A stretch of 64,000 bases of DNA from Chitinophagales bacterium (GTDB lineage Bacteria; Bacteroidota; Bacteroidia; Chitinophagales; UBA10324). This document shows, in pieces, positions 15,180-24,669 of this stretch. Numbering within the stretch: position 1 is the first letter of the stretch; the number at the start of each line of letters is the position of its first letter. The notes beneath the pieces were generated by a model. That model was not told the DNA's origin. It saw only the letters and a program-made list of their open reading frames with translations, and did not search any database. The stretch spans positions 62,001 to 126,000 of the forward strand of contig JANWWJ010000043.1 in the NCBI GenBank assembly GCA_025056305.1. Reading direction: 5' to 3'. A program made the translations under genes and the position numbers.

Positions 15180-18008
15180 ATGCCGCGCGACCCGAATATT
15201 AAACATGTTTTGATAATAGGATCGGGTCCGATTATTATTGGCCAAGCCTGCGAGTTCGACTACAGCGGTAGCCAGGCCAGCCGAAGCCTTCGTGAGGAAG
15301 GCATACGCGTCTCGCTGATCAATTCCAATCCGGCCACGATCATGACCGACCCCGTAACGGCCGATCATGTTTTCCTTCTGCCGCTTGAAGTTTCTTCATT
15401 GGAGCTCGTGCTTCAGCAGCAAATCGAGCAAGGCGTACCTGTTGACAGCGTGTTGCCAACCATGGGTGGACAGACGGCGCTGAACTTGGCCAAAGAAGCC
15501 CATGAACTTGGTTTATGGAACAAATACGGAGTACGACTCATCGGGGTAGATATCGAAGCAATTGAGCGTGCGGAGAACCGCGAGGCTTTTCGCCGCCTCA
15601 TGAAAGAAATCGGCGTAGCCGTAGCACCTTCTCAAATAGCTACTTCAATGTTGGAAGGAAAAGAAATTGCGCAGCGAATCGGCTTTCCCCTGGTCATAAG
15701 ACCTTCCTATACGTTAGGAGGAACTGGCGGCTCATTCGTGCATCGAAAAGAAGATTTTGAAGAACTGCTGGATCGTGGCTTGTCGGCATCGCCGGTGCAT
15801 GAAGTTCTGATCGAAAAGGCCGTGCTGGGTTGGAAAGAATTTGAATTAGAACTGCTGCGAGATGCGGCAGATAACGTGGCTATCATTTGCGTGGTGGAAA
15901 ATTTCGACCCGATGGGCATTCATACCGGCGACTCGATAACGGTGGCGCCCGCCATGACGCTGAGCGACACTACCTACCAGCAAATGCGCAATCAAGCCAT
16001 GCGCATGATGCGGGCCTTGGGAAACTTCGCCGGCGGATGTAACGTTCAGTTTGCCGTTCATCCAGTCACCGAAGAAATTCTGGCCGTGGAAATCAATCCC
16101 CGTGTTTCGCGCTCTTCGGCTTTGGCCTCGAAAGCCACGGGATATCCTATAGCTAAGATCGCTGCCAAGCTGGCCATCGGTTATCGGCTCGACGAGTTGC
16201 GCAACCAAATCACCGGCACCACCTCCGCCTACTTTGAGCCGGCACTTGACTACGTGATCGTAAAAATACCCCGATGGAATTTCGACAAGTTTCCCGGAGC
16301 AGAGGAAACCCTCGGCCTGCAAATGAAAAGCGTTGGCGAGGCCATGGGCATCGGGCGTTCTTTCATCGAAGCATTGCAGAAAGCCTGCCAATCATTGGAA
16401 AACGACAGCATTGGTTTAGGTGCTGATGGGAAACCGCTCAGACCCATTGAAGAGATCAAAGAAAAACTACCGCATCCGTCGTGGGATCGGGTATGGCGTA
16501 TTAAAGACGCATTGACCCTTGGTTTACCTGAAAAAACCATTCATAAAATCACACACATTGATCCATGGTTTATTCATCAGATTGCCGAAACAGTACGTGT
16601 TGAAGCATCGCTGAAAAACCGAAGCCTCTATGACTTGAGCGCAGCTGAACTGCGCAGCCTTAAGCAAATGGGCTATTCCGACCAGCAATTGGCCGTACTG
16701 CTGAACAGCACAGAGGATGAGGTGTACCGCCACCGAAAACAGTTAGGCATTAAACGCACGTACAAAGTCGTAGATACGTGTGCAGCAGAATTTGGTGCCC
16801 AAACGCCTTATTACTACTCCACTTTCGAAACCGAAAACGAAAGCATTCCCTCAGACCGCAGAAAAATCATCGTGCTGGGCTCAGGTCCGAATCGAATCGG
16901 TCAGGGAATTGAGTTTGATTATTGCTGTGTACACGGAGTATTGGCTATTCGCGAATGCGGCTTTGAAGCCATCATGGTCAACTGTAATCCCGAGACTGTA
17001 TCCACCGACTTTGATGTTGCCGATAAGCTCTACTTCGAGCCGGTATTTTGGGAACATCTCCGAGAAATCATTGACTTAGAGCAGCCCGAGGGAGTTATCG
17101 TCCAACTGGGAGGCCAAACGGCGTTGAAGCTGGCTAAAAAACTTCATGAAGCGGGAATACCCATCATAGGCACATCGTTTCCCGATATGGACGTGGCGGA
17201 AGACCGAGGCAAGTTTTCGGATTTGTTGCGTACGCTGGGTATTCCTTATCCGGAATACGGCGTTGCCTACACTGCCGAAGAAGCCGTTGCCGTAGCCCGA
17301 CGCATTGGGTACCCTGTATTGGTGCGCCCTTCCTACGTACTTGGTGGCCAGCGCATGCGCATCGTCATCAACGATGATGAAATGCGACAGGCAGTTAATC
17401 GATTGCTCAAACATCTTCCCGGAAATAAAATTCTGATTGATCACTTTTTAGATCATGCCGCAGAGGCAGAGATTGACTGCATCTGTGATGGTGAGCAGGT
17501 GCATATCATGGGGGTATTGGAACACATTGAGCCTGCTGGCATCCATAGCGGGGATTCTAGTGCTGTCTTGCCCCCTTTTGACCTTAATGTGGAGGTGATC
17601 CACACCATGATCGAATACACCGAAAAGCTCGCTTTTGCCCTTAAAATCAAAGGGCTTCTAAACGTTCAGTTCGCCATCAAAGATCAACGCCTGTATGTGA
17701 TCGAAGCTAACCCCCGGGCCTCGCGCACAACGCCTTTCATTGCCAAAGCTTATCAAATCCCATATTTGAACATCGCGACCAAAGTGATGTTAGGCGTTAA
17801 AAAACTCAGCGACTTTAAATTCGAGCGCAAGCTTACCGGCTATGCCATCAAAGAACCGGTATTTTCCTTCAACAAGTTTCCTAATGTAAACAAAGAATTA
17901 GGTCCGGAAATGAAATCGACGGGTGAAGCCATTCGTTTTATCCAAGACTTGTATGATCCGTTTTTCCGGAAGTTATATAAAGAAAAAAATATGTATTTGA
18001 GCCGCTGA
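15180..18008 (+). CDS. carB: Carbamoyl-phosphate synthase large subunit, short form
   Basis: ATP-dependent synthesis of carbamoyl phosphate for pyrimidines and arginine, together with the glutaminase CarA, which is not in this window. The two homologous synthetase halves are seen: the first ATP-grasp with IRPSYTLGGTGGSF and EINPRVSRSSALASKATG, the oligomerisation region around residues 400-545, and the second half with GSGPNRIGQGIEFDYCCVH, VRPSYVLGGQRMRI and EANPRASRTTPFIAKA. The protein stops at 942 residues (FFRKLYKEKNMYLSR), whereas the Escherichia coli enzyme is about 1070: the C-terminal MGS-like allosteric domain that binds UMP, IMP and ornithine is absent. Short CarB of this length is, to my knowledge, common in Bacteroidota. 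A hairpin just upstream may provide transcriptional control instead. Confidence 0.97.
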   Translation: MPRDPNIKHVLIIGSGPIIIGQACEFDYSGSQASRSLREEGIRVSLINSNPATIMTDPVTADHVFLLPLEVSSLELVLQQQIEQGVPVDSVLPTMGGQTALNLAKEAHELGLWNKYGVRLIGVDIEAIERAENREAFRRLMKEIGVAVAPSQIATSMLEGKEIAQRIGFPLVIRPSYTLGGTGGSFVHRKEDFEELLDRGLSASPVHEVLIEKAVLGWKEFELELLRDAADNVAIICVVENFDPMGIHTGDSITVAPAMTLSDTTYQQMRNQAMRMMRALGNFAGGCNVQFAVHPVTEEILAVEINPRVSRSSALASKATGYPIAKIAAKLAIGYRLDELRNQITGTTSAYFEPALDYVIVKIPRWNFDKFPGAEETLGLQMKSVGEAMGIGRSFIEALQKACQSLENDSIGLGADGKPLRPIEEIKEKLPHPSWDRVWRIKDALTLGLPEKTIHKITHIDPWFIHQIAETVRVEASLKNRSLYDLSAAELRSLKQMGYSDQQLAVLLNSTEDEVYRHRKQLGIKRTYKVVDTCAAEFGAQTPYYYSTFETENESIPSDRRKIIVLGSGPNRIGQGIEFDYCCVHGVLAIRECGFEAIMVNCNPETVSTDFDVADKLYFEPVFWEHLREIIDLEQPEGVIVQLGGQTALKLAKKLHEAGIPIIGTSFPDMDVAEDRGKFSDLLRTLGIPYPEYGVAYTAEEAVAVARRIGYPVLVRPSYVLGGQRMRIVINDDEMRQAVNRLLKHLPGNKILIDHFLDHAAEAEIDCICDGEQVHIMGVLEHIEPAGIHSGDSSAVLPPFDLNVEVIHTMIEYTEKLAFALKIKGLLNVQFAIKDQRLYVIEANPRASRTTPFIAKAYQIPYLNIATKVMLGVKKLSDFKFERKLTGYAIKEPVFSFNKFPNVNKELGPEMKSTGEAIRFIQDLYDPFFRKLYKEKNMYLSR

Positions 18009-18048
18009 AACATTTCTGATTTTTGCTCCTGCGGTTCACAAAGAAGCC

Positions 18049-18597
18049 ATGTGGCTCGATATCGCCTGTGCCTTGGTGCTGTTGTTTGGAATTTGGAAAG
18101 GATGGAAGGAAGGATTCATCGCTTCGTTGTTTACTGTACTGGCTTGGCTGGCGGGTTTAGTGGGGGGGCTGCAGCTCACAGCAGCCGCTGCGCTCTTTCT
18201 GCGCAGCCAGTTTGGGCTGCATCATCAGCTTTCACCCGTCATAGCCTTTGTCGTGGTGTTTGTGCTCATTGCTCTCGCTGTGTATCTTGTTGGGAAGCTG
18301 TTGGAACGCTTCTTTGCATTGCTGGAGTTAGGTTGGTTCAACCGATTAATGGGGATCGTGCTGCGTAGCGGTGTTTATCTGTTCTTGTTGGGCGTAGTGG
18401 TGTGGTTGCTCAATCAGGCTGGATTGTTGACACCAGAATTCAAAGTCAACTCACGCAGTTATGAGCCCTTATTGTTTTTGGCCGATTTCGGCTTGGAGCA
18501 ATTGCAGCGGCTGTGGCCTTCAGTGGGCCATGCCGTCCAGGAACTCCGTGAGTTTTTCGACCAGCTGCAACCAAAGCTCATTTCGTCGCTGAAATGA
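18049..18597 (+). CDS. CvpA family membrane protein
   Basis: A 182-residue inner-membrane protein with about four hydrophobic helices. The N-terminus is typical of the colicin V production family: WLDIACALVLLFGIWKGWKEGFIASLF, followed by a second helix and a LLGVVVWLLNQAGLL helix. The molecular function of the family is unknown; cvpA was first linked to colicin V export and purF-region regulation in E. coli. The stop codon overlaps the start of the pabA-like gene by 4 bp (ATGA), so the two are translationally coupled. It begins 40 bp after carB and may be read from the same transcript. Confidence 0.85.
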   Translation: MWLDIACALVLLFGIWKGWKEGFIASLFTVLAWLAGLVGGLQLTAAAALFLRSQFGLHHQLSPVIAFVVVFVLIALAVYLVGKLLERFFALLELGWFNRLMGIVLRSGVYLFLLGVVVWLLNQAGLLTPEFKVNSRSYEPLLFLADFGLEQLQRLWPSVGHAVQELREFFDQLQPKLISSLK

Positions 18598-19169
18598 TTT
18601 TGCTCATTGACAACTACGACTCATTTACCTACATCTTGCAGGATTATTTTATTCAGTTAGGACAACAGGTAGTTGTTTATCGCAACGACATGCTAACGGT
18701 CGGTGAAGCGGAGGCACTGCATGCCGATGCAATCGTATTTTCTCCCGGGCCTGAGCGACCCGAGCGGGCCGGTAACTTAATGCCGTTGGTCGCACATTTC
18801 TATAACCGAAAACCTATGCTGGGGGTATGCCTTGGACATCAAGCCATTGGCTTATTTTTCGGAGCTCGTCTGGAAGCGGCTCCCAACGTCATGCATGGCA
18901 GAACTTCACAGGTTTTTCACAACAGCCACCCTCTGTTTGAATCAATAACATCTCCGTTCGCGGCCATGCGCTACCATTCATTATTGCTTTACGATGTACC
19001 AAACACACCTCTGCAACCGATCGCCTGGACCTCGCAAAATGAGTTGATGGCACTGGCACATCCTCATTTACCTATAGCCGGCGTGCAATTTCATCCCGAA
19101 TCTATCTTAACTCCTTGCGGTTTGGTTTTGCTGCGCAATTGGTTGAAGTGGTGTGGCTTGTCCTGTTAA
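18594..19169 (+). CDS. pabA: Aminodeoxychorismate/anthranilate synthase glutaminase component
   Basis: Class I glutamine amidotransferase of 191 residues that supplies ammonia to a chorismate-using partner. Motifs: LLIDNYDSFTYIL at the N-terminus, FSPGPERPERAG, the nucleophile elbow GVCLGHQAIG (Cys about residue 80), and the catalytic His/Glu in GVQFHPESI. The partner subunit is not nearby, so a role in folate (PabA) or tryptophan (TrpG) synthesis cannot be separated; a stand-alone gene outside a trp cluster favours PabA or a shared subunit. The symbol is therefore tentative. It is coupled to cvpA by a 4-bp overlap. Confidence 0.88.
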   Translation: MILLIDNYDSFTYILQDYFIQLGQQVVVYRNDMLTVGEAEALHADAIVFSPGPERPERAGNLMPLVAHFYNRKPMLGVCLGHQAIGLFFGARLEAAPNVMHGRTSQVFHNSHPLFESITSPFAAMRYHSLLLYDVPNTPLQPIAWTSQNELMALAHPHLPIAGVQFHPESILTPCGLVLLRNWLKWCGLSC

Positions 19170-19262
19170 GGCTTTTTAAATGATATTGATGTTAAACCAT
19201 GAAAGGAAGCGTTTCCGGCAGTATGTTTCAAAAAATCTATTTTAGCAGCAACACTGCCACGC

Positions 19263-20036
19263 ATGGAATTTTCCGTCAAGCACGATGGAGGCTTCAGCTA
19301 TATTGAAGAAGGGCAAGGTGATGTGTTGTTGCTGTTGCACGGATTGTTTGGTGCGCTGAGCAACTTTCAAGGAATCCTGGAAGAGTTTCAACACCGAAAC
19401 AAGGTGGTAATTCCCCTGCTCCCTATTTATGAAATGCCCTTGCTGAACGCCACCGTGCGCGGACTCGTAGATCACGTGCATCGCTTTGTGGAGTACAAAA
19501 AATATGACCAGGTCATCTTAGTAGGAAACTCGCTCGGCGGGCATGTGGCCTTGTTGTATGCATTGCAACATCCTCATAAAGTGCGGGCCATGGTGCTTAC
19601 CGGCAGTTCGGGATTGTTCGAAAACACCTTGGGTGGTACCTTCCCTAAACGCGGAGACTATAACTTCATCAAAGAAAAAACCGAATACACGTTTTACGAT
19701 CCGAAAACTGCTACTAAAGAACTGGTTGACGAGGTGTACGAAATCTGCAACAACCGCTCCAAGGCTATGCGTGTGATCAGCATGGCACGTTCAGCCATGA
19801 AAGAACACCTGGGGCCGCACCTACATAAGCTGCACATGCCCGTGTTGCTCATCTGGGGAAAAAACGACCGGATCACGCCTCCCTTTGTAGGCGAGGAATT
19901 TCATAAGCTTTTGCCCAACTCTGAACTGGTACTTATTGACCAATGCGGGCATGCACCCATGATGGAAAAGCCGCAGGAGTTTAACGTTATTTTGGAAGAA
20001 TTTTTGCAGAAGCTCAACGTAGGTATTGAACCATGA
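19263..20036 (+). CDS. Alpha/beta-fold hydrolase
   Basis: A 257-residue cytoplasmic hydrolase. The oxyanion/N-terminal motif LLLHGLFGALSNF, the nucleophile elbow GNSLGGH (Ser about residue 90), an acidic residue in LLIWGKNDRITPP, and the catalytic His in CGHAPMMEKPQEF form a full triad. The substrate is unknown; the resemblance is to the esterase/MhpC-like group. The next gene, a CBS-domain protein, overlaps by 4 bp (ATGA), so the two are expressed together, a pairing that could be functionally meaningful but is unexplained. Confidence 0.88.
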   Translation: MEFSVKHDGGFSYIEEGQGDVLLLLHGLFGALSNFQGILEEFQHRNKVVIPLLPIYEMPLLNATVRGLVDHVHRFVEYKKYDQVILVGNSLGGHVALLYALQHPHKVRAMVLTGSSGLFENTLGGTFPKRGDYNFIKEKTEYTFYDPKTATKELVDEVYEICNNRSKAMRVISMARSAMKEHLGPHLHKLHMPVLLIWGKNDRITPPFVGEEFHKLLPNSELVLIDQCGHAPMMEKPQEFNVILEEFLQKLNVGIEP

Positions 20037-20695
20037 GGGCTGCTGAATTCTTGACACCTGACATTCCGGTGTTGCAGCAAACCGACAGCGGCTTCTATGC
20101 TTTGGCTAAAATGCGGGAACGGCAGCTCAGCCATCTACCTTTGATGCGCGACCGACGCCTCATAGCGCTGATTTCTGAAGCTGATCTGGATGCTCTGACC
20201 GATTTGGCCTTGCCTTTGGGACAAGAAGAACATTCCTTGCATGTTGCGTGCGTGCGTGCCTCAGACCACCTGTTCCAGGCTGTAAAACTGGCGGTGGAGT
20301 GCAATCTCAGTATCGTTCCCGTGGTTGATGAAGAGCAGAATTACCTGGGTAGCATTCGTACCGATAGCATGTTGCGTGCCTTGGCTCAGCATACCGGAGT
20401 ACTGGAATCAGGCAGCATCATCGTGTTGGAAATGAACCTTCAGGATTTTTCCTTGGCGGAAATCGCTCGCATCATCGAGTCAGATAAGGCACGCATCGTC
20501 GGTAGTTATGTTTTGAAAAGCCCCTCTGCAGGCCGTATGTTGCTGACGTTGAAGATCAACAAAAGCGAAATACACCCGTTGGTAGCTTCTTTGGAAAGGT
20601 TCAATTACAACGTAGTCAGCGTATTTACAGAGCCGGAACATTTTGCCCTGTTGCGAGAGCGTTACGAAGCCCTGATGAATTATCTGAAGATTTAA
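20033..20695 (+). CDS. CBS-domain pair protein with C-terminal ACT-like domain
   Basis: A 220-residue cytoplasmic protein. Two CBS motifs occupy about residues 1-120 (LSHLPLMRDRRLIALISEADL and LSIVPVVDEEQNYLGSIRTDSML). The C-terminal part (SIIVLEMNLQDFSLAEIARIIESDKARIVGSY ...) resembles ACT-like regulatory folds appended to CBS pairs in Bacteroidota. CBS pairs sense adenine nucleotides; no enzymatic domain is present, so this is probably a regulatory subunit or sensor. In many Bacteroidota this family lies beside NAD kinase; that is not the case here, where a hydrolase precedes it. Confidence 0.85.
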   Translation: MRAAEFLTPDIPVLQQTDSGFYALAKMRERQLSHLPLMRDRRLIALISEADLDALTDLALPLGQEEHSLHVACVRASDHLFQAVKLAVECNLSIVPVVDEEQNYLGSIRTDSMLRALAQHTGVLESGSIIVLEMNLQDFSLAEIARIIESDKARIVGSYVLKSPSAGRMLLTLKINKSEIHPLVASLERFNYNVVSVFTEPEHFALLRERYEALMNYLKI

Positions 20696-20756
20696 CAAGT
20701 GTTGCATTACTTTGGCGGGCCGGTGCTTTAGCATTGAATGCCCAAATACATGCCTT

Positions 20757-23700
20757 ATGAATCGATGCTTGACTTTACTGTTCTTATTGTGTGTCGGATT
20801 TAGCGGTCATGCTCAGCCCACCGAAGCACGATTGCTGCGCTTCCCTACCGTCCATGGTAATCAGGTGGTTTTCACCTATGCAGGCGACCTGTACAGTGTT
20901 CCCGTGCAGGGCGGAGTTGCCCGCAAGCTCACTTCCGACCCCGGCTATGAGTGCTTTGCCCGCTTTTCGCCCGATGGTCGCCACATAGCCTTTACCGGCC
21001 AGTTCGACGGCAACACCGAAGTAATGTTGATGCCGGCACAGGGGGGCGAACCTCGCCGCCTAACCTACACCCCCACCCTCTCGCGCGACCAGATCAGCGA
21101 CCGCATGGGCCCCAATAACATTGTTATGACCTGGAAAGACAACGAACACATCGTGTATCGCTCCCGTATGCGCTCGTTCAACGATTTCAAAGGTCACCTT
21201 TATGTCGTGCATATCAACGGCGGACCGAGTGAGCAACTTCCTTTTGCTGTAGCCGGCTTTTGCTCGTTTTCGCCCGATGGAAAACAGCTCGCCTTAAATC
21301 GGGTGTTTCGCGAATTCCGTACGTGGAAATACTACCGCGGCGGCATGGCCGACGATATCTGGATTTTCGACCTGAACACCAAACAATGGACCAACCTGAC
21401 TCAAAACGATGCTCAGGACATTCAGCCCATGTGGTGGAAGCATAAGATTTTTTTCTTAAGCGACCGCGATCGAACGATGAATCTGTTTGTTTACGATGTA
21501 AACACACGCACTACGCGCAAGGTGACACATTATACCGATTACGATATCAAATTTCCCTCGTTGGGCGACGGAAAGATTGTTTTCGAAAAAGGCGGTTACT
21601 TGTATGTGATGGACTGCGAGAACGAGCAGATCAAACCCATACCGGTGTATATTCAAGATGACATCATCTGGGCCCGAAGCGAACTTATTAATGCTTCTAA
21701 GTTCATTGAAAGCTGGGATGTAGCCCCTGATGGTAATCGGCTGGTTTTTGTGGCTCGCGGCGATGTATTTACAGTCCCAAGTGAGGCCGGTATTACCCGC
21801 CAGTTAACCCGGACCTCAGGCTATCATGAACGTCAGGCAGTTTGGAGTCCCGACGGCCGCTACCTGGCTTACATCAGCGACGAAAGCGGAGAAGATGAGA
21901 TCTACATCGTCGAACAAGACGGAAGCGCTCCTCCCATCCGCCTCACCACCGGCGGCGATACGTACAAGTATGCTTTGCGCTGGAGCCCCAACAGCAAAAT
22001 GCTGCTTTTTTCTGACCGGAAACAAGTGCTGCAAATTCTCGATGTCGAAACCAAAAAAATCATAGTCATCGACCGATCTGATACCGGTGAATTCTGGGAT
22101 TATCAGTGGTCTCCCGACAGCCGATGGGTCTGCTATGTAAGACCTCAATGGCAAACCAACAACGTCATCGTCATTTATGATGTGGCCAAGGGCACTTCTC
22201 ACGTCGTGACCGACCATTGGTACGAAAGCTATCAGCCCATTTTCTCTAACGATGGAAAATATCTTCTGTTCGTTTCCGATCGGGATTTCAACCCCACCTT
22301 CTCGGCGGCTGAATTTCAGATTGCCTATCTCAATATGGCCCGCATCTATTTAATCCCCCTCAGCAAAAAGACGCCATCGCCCCTCGCACCTAAAAACAAT
22401 GAAGTGCAAACCAAAAAAGAAGAAACCACCGACGAAAGTGGGGCTTCCAAAAAGAAAGAAGCAGATAAAAAAGATAAAGAAAAAAAAGATGAAAGCAAGG
22501 CCACAGGCGTTCCTGTAGAAATTGACTTTGATGGCATATTGCAGCGCATCATCGGCTTGCCTGTAGAGGCCGGCCGCTACAGCCAGTTGCAATACCGCGA
22601 CGGCAAAGTGTATTATTTGCGCAGCAAGGCCGAGAGCAATGAACCCACCCTCTATTTATACAATCTGGAAAAACGGGAAGAAACAGAACTGGGTAAATAC
22701 GATGCATTCCGAATTACTGCCGACGGCAAGAAGATGGCCCTGAAGAAGGGGGAACAGTATTACGTCATTGACTTGCCTTCCTCAAAAATTTCTGCCGACA
22801 AAGCCGTCAGCCTCGCCAACATGCAGATTTGGGTTGACCGCCGTCAAGAATGGCAGGGCATTTTCAATGAATGTTGGCGCCAGATGCGCGACTTTTTCTA
22901 TGCACCCAACATGCATGGTGTGGATTGGAAGGCTATGAAAGAAAAATATCAACCCTTGGTGCCGCATGTAGCCCATCGCGCCGACTTGACATACGTAATC
23001 GGTGAAATGATTGGTGAGCTTAATGTAGGGCATGCATATGTGGGTGGAGGTGATGAGCCTGAGGTCAAGCGCATTCCCATGGGCATGTTGGGGGCTCGGT
23101 TCAGCCGCCACCCCTCCGGCTATTACCGTATCGATCACATTTTGCCCGGAGCCAATTGGTCGTCCTCATTGCGCTCACCTTTGCGCGACGTAGGCGTCAA
23201 CGTCCAGGTGGGCGATTACATTATTGCCGTCAATGGTGTTTCTGTACAAAACTACCCTGACTTGTACCAGGCATTAATCAATACGGCGGGCAAGACTATT
23301 GAATTAAGTGTGAACAGCAAACCCGAGGCGGCCGGTGCCCGTAAAGTCAATGTCGTTCCTGTGGAAGACGAAAGCGATCTGTATTATTTCGAATGGGTGC
23401 AGAAAAACATCCGCTACGTCGATAGTGCTACCGGCGGAAAAGTAGGCTACTTACATATTCCCAACATGGGTACTGAAGGACTCAACGAATTCATGAAATA
23501 TTTTTATCCACAACTCAACAAAAAAGCTTTAATCGTTGACGACCGCGGCAACGGCGGTGGTTTTGTTTCCCCGCTCATCACCGAGCGGCTGGCTCAACGG
23601 CTGGTGTATTTTGAGATGATGCGCAACACCCGAGGCTTTCCCGATCCAGTCATGCTGTTGGGGCCCAAGGTGTTGCTCATCGATCGTTATTCTGCTTCCG

Positions 23701-24029
23701 ACGGTGACATTATTGCCTACCGCTGGCGCAAATACCAGATTGGTAAAATCATCGGCGTGCGCACGTGGGGCGGCGTGGTAGGCATTCGTGGCAGCCTGCC
23801 GCTGCTCGACGGTGGCTACCTGATGCGCCCTGAGTTCGCACCCTACAACGAAGAAGGATGGCTGATCGAAGGCTACGGCGTCGATCCCGACATTGTCGTG
23901 GACAATGACCCCTACCGCGAGTACATGGGCATCGACGATCAGCTCAACCGTGCCATTGAGGAAATCCTTAAAGACTTACAAACTCAGGAACGCAACGTGC
24001 CTCCCGTTCCTGAGTTCCCCAAGCGCTAA
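20757..24029 (+). CDS. Tricorn-type S41 protease with PD40 propellers and PDZ domain
   Basis: A 1090-residue exported peptidase. The ATG at 20757 (MNRCLTLLFLLCVGFSGHAQ) is preferred over the ORF start at 20712 because it opens the signal peptide. Order: PD40/WD40-like propeller repeats (FSPDGRHIAFTG, WSPDGRYLAYIS, WSPDSRWVCYVR), a highly charged Lys/Glu linker near residues 545-585, a tricorn C1-like region (NVGHAYVGGG, about residue 755, with the catalytic His), a PDZ domain (VGDYIIAVNGVSVQNYPDLYQAL) and the S41 catalytic domain with the serine in RYSASDGD (about residue 980) and a downstream GWLIEGYGVDPDI element. Archaeal tricorn degrades peptides made by the proteasome in the cytosol; this exported version probably degrades peptides in the periplasm. 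Confidence 0.92.
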   Translation: MNRCLTLLFLLCVGFSGHAQPTEARLLRFPTVHGNQVVFTYAGDLYSVPVQGGVARKLTSDPGYECFARFSPDGRHIAFTGQFDGNTEVMLMPAQGGEPRRLTYTPTLSRDQISDRMGPNNIVMTWKDNEHIVYRSRMRSFNDFKGHLYVVHINGGPSEQLPFAVAGFCSFSPDGKQLALNRVFREFRTWKYYRGGMADDIWIFDLNTKQWTNLTQNDAQDIQPMWWKHKIFFLSDRDRTMNLFVYDVNTRTTRKVTHYTDYDIKFPSLGDGKIVFEKGGYLYVMDCENEQIKPIPVYIQDDIIWARSELINASKFIESWDVAPDGNRLVFVARGDVFTVPSEAGITRQLTRTSGYHERQAVWSPDGRYLAYISDESGEDEIYIVEQDGSAPPIRLTTGGDTYKYALRWSPNSKMLLFSDRKQVLQILDVETKKIIVIDRSDTGEFWDYQWSPDSRWVCYVRPQWQTNNVIVIYDVAKGTSHVVTDHWYESYQPIFSNDGKYLLFVSDRDFNPTFSAAEFQIAYLNMARIYLIPLSKKTPSPLAPKNNEVQTKKEETTDESGASKKKEADKKDKEKKDESKATGVPVEIDFDGILQRIIGLPVEAGRYSQLQYRDGKVYYLRSKAESNEPTLYLYNLEKREETELGKYDAFRITADGKKMALKKGEQYYVIDLPSSKISADKAVSLANMQIWVDRRQEWQGIFNECWRQMRDFFYAPNMHGVDWKAMKEKYQPLVPHVAHRADLTYVIGEMIGELNVGHAYVGGGDEPEVKRIPMGMLGARFSRHPSGYYRIDHILPGANWSSSLRSPLRDVGVNVQVGDYIIAVNGVSVQNYPDLYQALINTAGKTIELSVNSKPEAAGARKVNVVPVEDESDLYYFEWVQKNIRYVDSATGGKVGYLHIPNMGTEGLNEFMKYFYPQLNKKALIVDDRGNGGGFVSPLITERLAQRLVYFEMMRNTRGFPDPVMLLGPKVLLIDRYSASDGDIIAYRWRKYQIGKIIGVRTWGGVVGIRGSLPLLDGGYLMRPEFAPYNEEGWLIEGYGVDPDIVVDNDPYREYMGIDDQLNRAIEEILKDLQTQERNVPPVPEFPKR

Positions 24030-24040
24030 GCATTAACGGC

Positions 24041-24070
24041 TTTGCACTCAACACTTTTACACTATATTTC
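24041..24070 (+). promoter_or_regulatory. Promoter of accBC (TTTG-N18-TATATTTC)
   Basis: A -33 TTTG at 24041-24044 and a -7 TATATTTC at 24063-24070, one base off the consensus, with 18-bp spacing. The accB ATG follows 24 bp later. Confidence 0.55.
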
Positions 24071-24094
24071 GCACAGCTCATTTTCCTGAATGTC

Positions 24095-24619
24095 ATGAAG
24101 AAGAAAAAAACCAAACAATCGCTTCCATCCGCTGCCAGCAATCCGGTTGGCGAAGTGGAAGAGTTGGTGCGATTGCTGCAATCCACCAACATCGCCGAAG
24201 TAAGTATTGAACACGACAACATCAAAATAACCATCAAGACGCATCAGCCTTACGCTCCTGTGGCTACGCCCCTTGCGGTAAGTCCTGTGCCCACCGCTCC
24301 GTTACCGGCCACCCCTGCAGCACCGGCGGCACCTGCAGAAAAAGAATCCGTGGCTGCCGCGGAGCCTGATGAAAGTAAACTCATCACCATCCGTTCGCCC
24401 ATGATCGGCACCTTCTATCGCAGCCCTGCCCCTGACAAGCCCCCCTTCGTAGAAGTGGGCGATGAGATCAAGCCGGGAACCATCTTATGTATCATCGAAG
24501 CAATGAAATTGTTTAACGAAATTGAATCGGAATACCACGGCCGTATCGTCAAGGTATTGGTTGAAAACGGCAAGCCGGTTGAATACGACCAACCGCTGTT
24601 TTTGATTGAGCCCCTCTAA
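24095..24619 (+). CDS. accB: Biotin carboxyl carrier protein of acetyl-CoA carboxylase
   Basis: Carries the biotin that is carboxylated by AccC and passed to the AccAD transferase in the first step of fatty-acid synthesis. The N-terminal helix region (EEVLVRLLQSTNIAEVSIEH-type) is followed by an Ala/Pro linker (about residues 65-95) and the C-terminal biotinyl domain (IRSPMIGTFYRSPAPDKPPFVEVG) with the biotin lysine in IIEAMKLFNEIE. The residues after the AMK triplet, LFNEIE rather than the common MMNEIE, are a mild variant. Length 174, slightly longer than E. coli AccB because of the linker. accC follows after 50 bp, as usual. Confidence 0.96.
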   Translation: MKKKKTKQSLPSAASNPVGEVEELVRLLQSTNIAEVSIEHDNIKITIKTHQPYAPVATPLAVSPVPTAPLPATPAAPAAPAEKESVAAAEPDESKLITIRSPMIGTFYRSPAPDKPPFVEVGDEIKPGTILCIIEAMKLFNEIESEYHGRIVKVLVENGKPVEYDQPLFLIEPL

Positions 24620-24669
24620 GCACCTGAATCACTTTAAGCTTTTTTCTAAAAAGTTCAGTTGCTGGTGGT

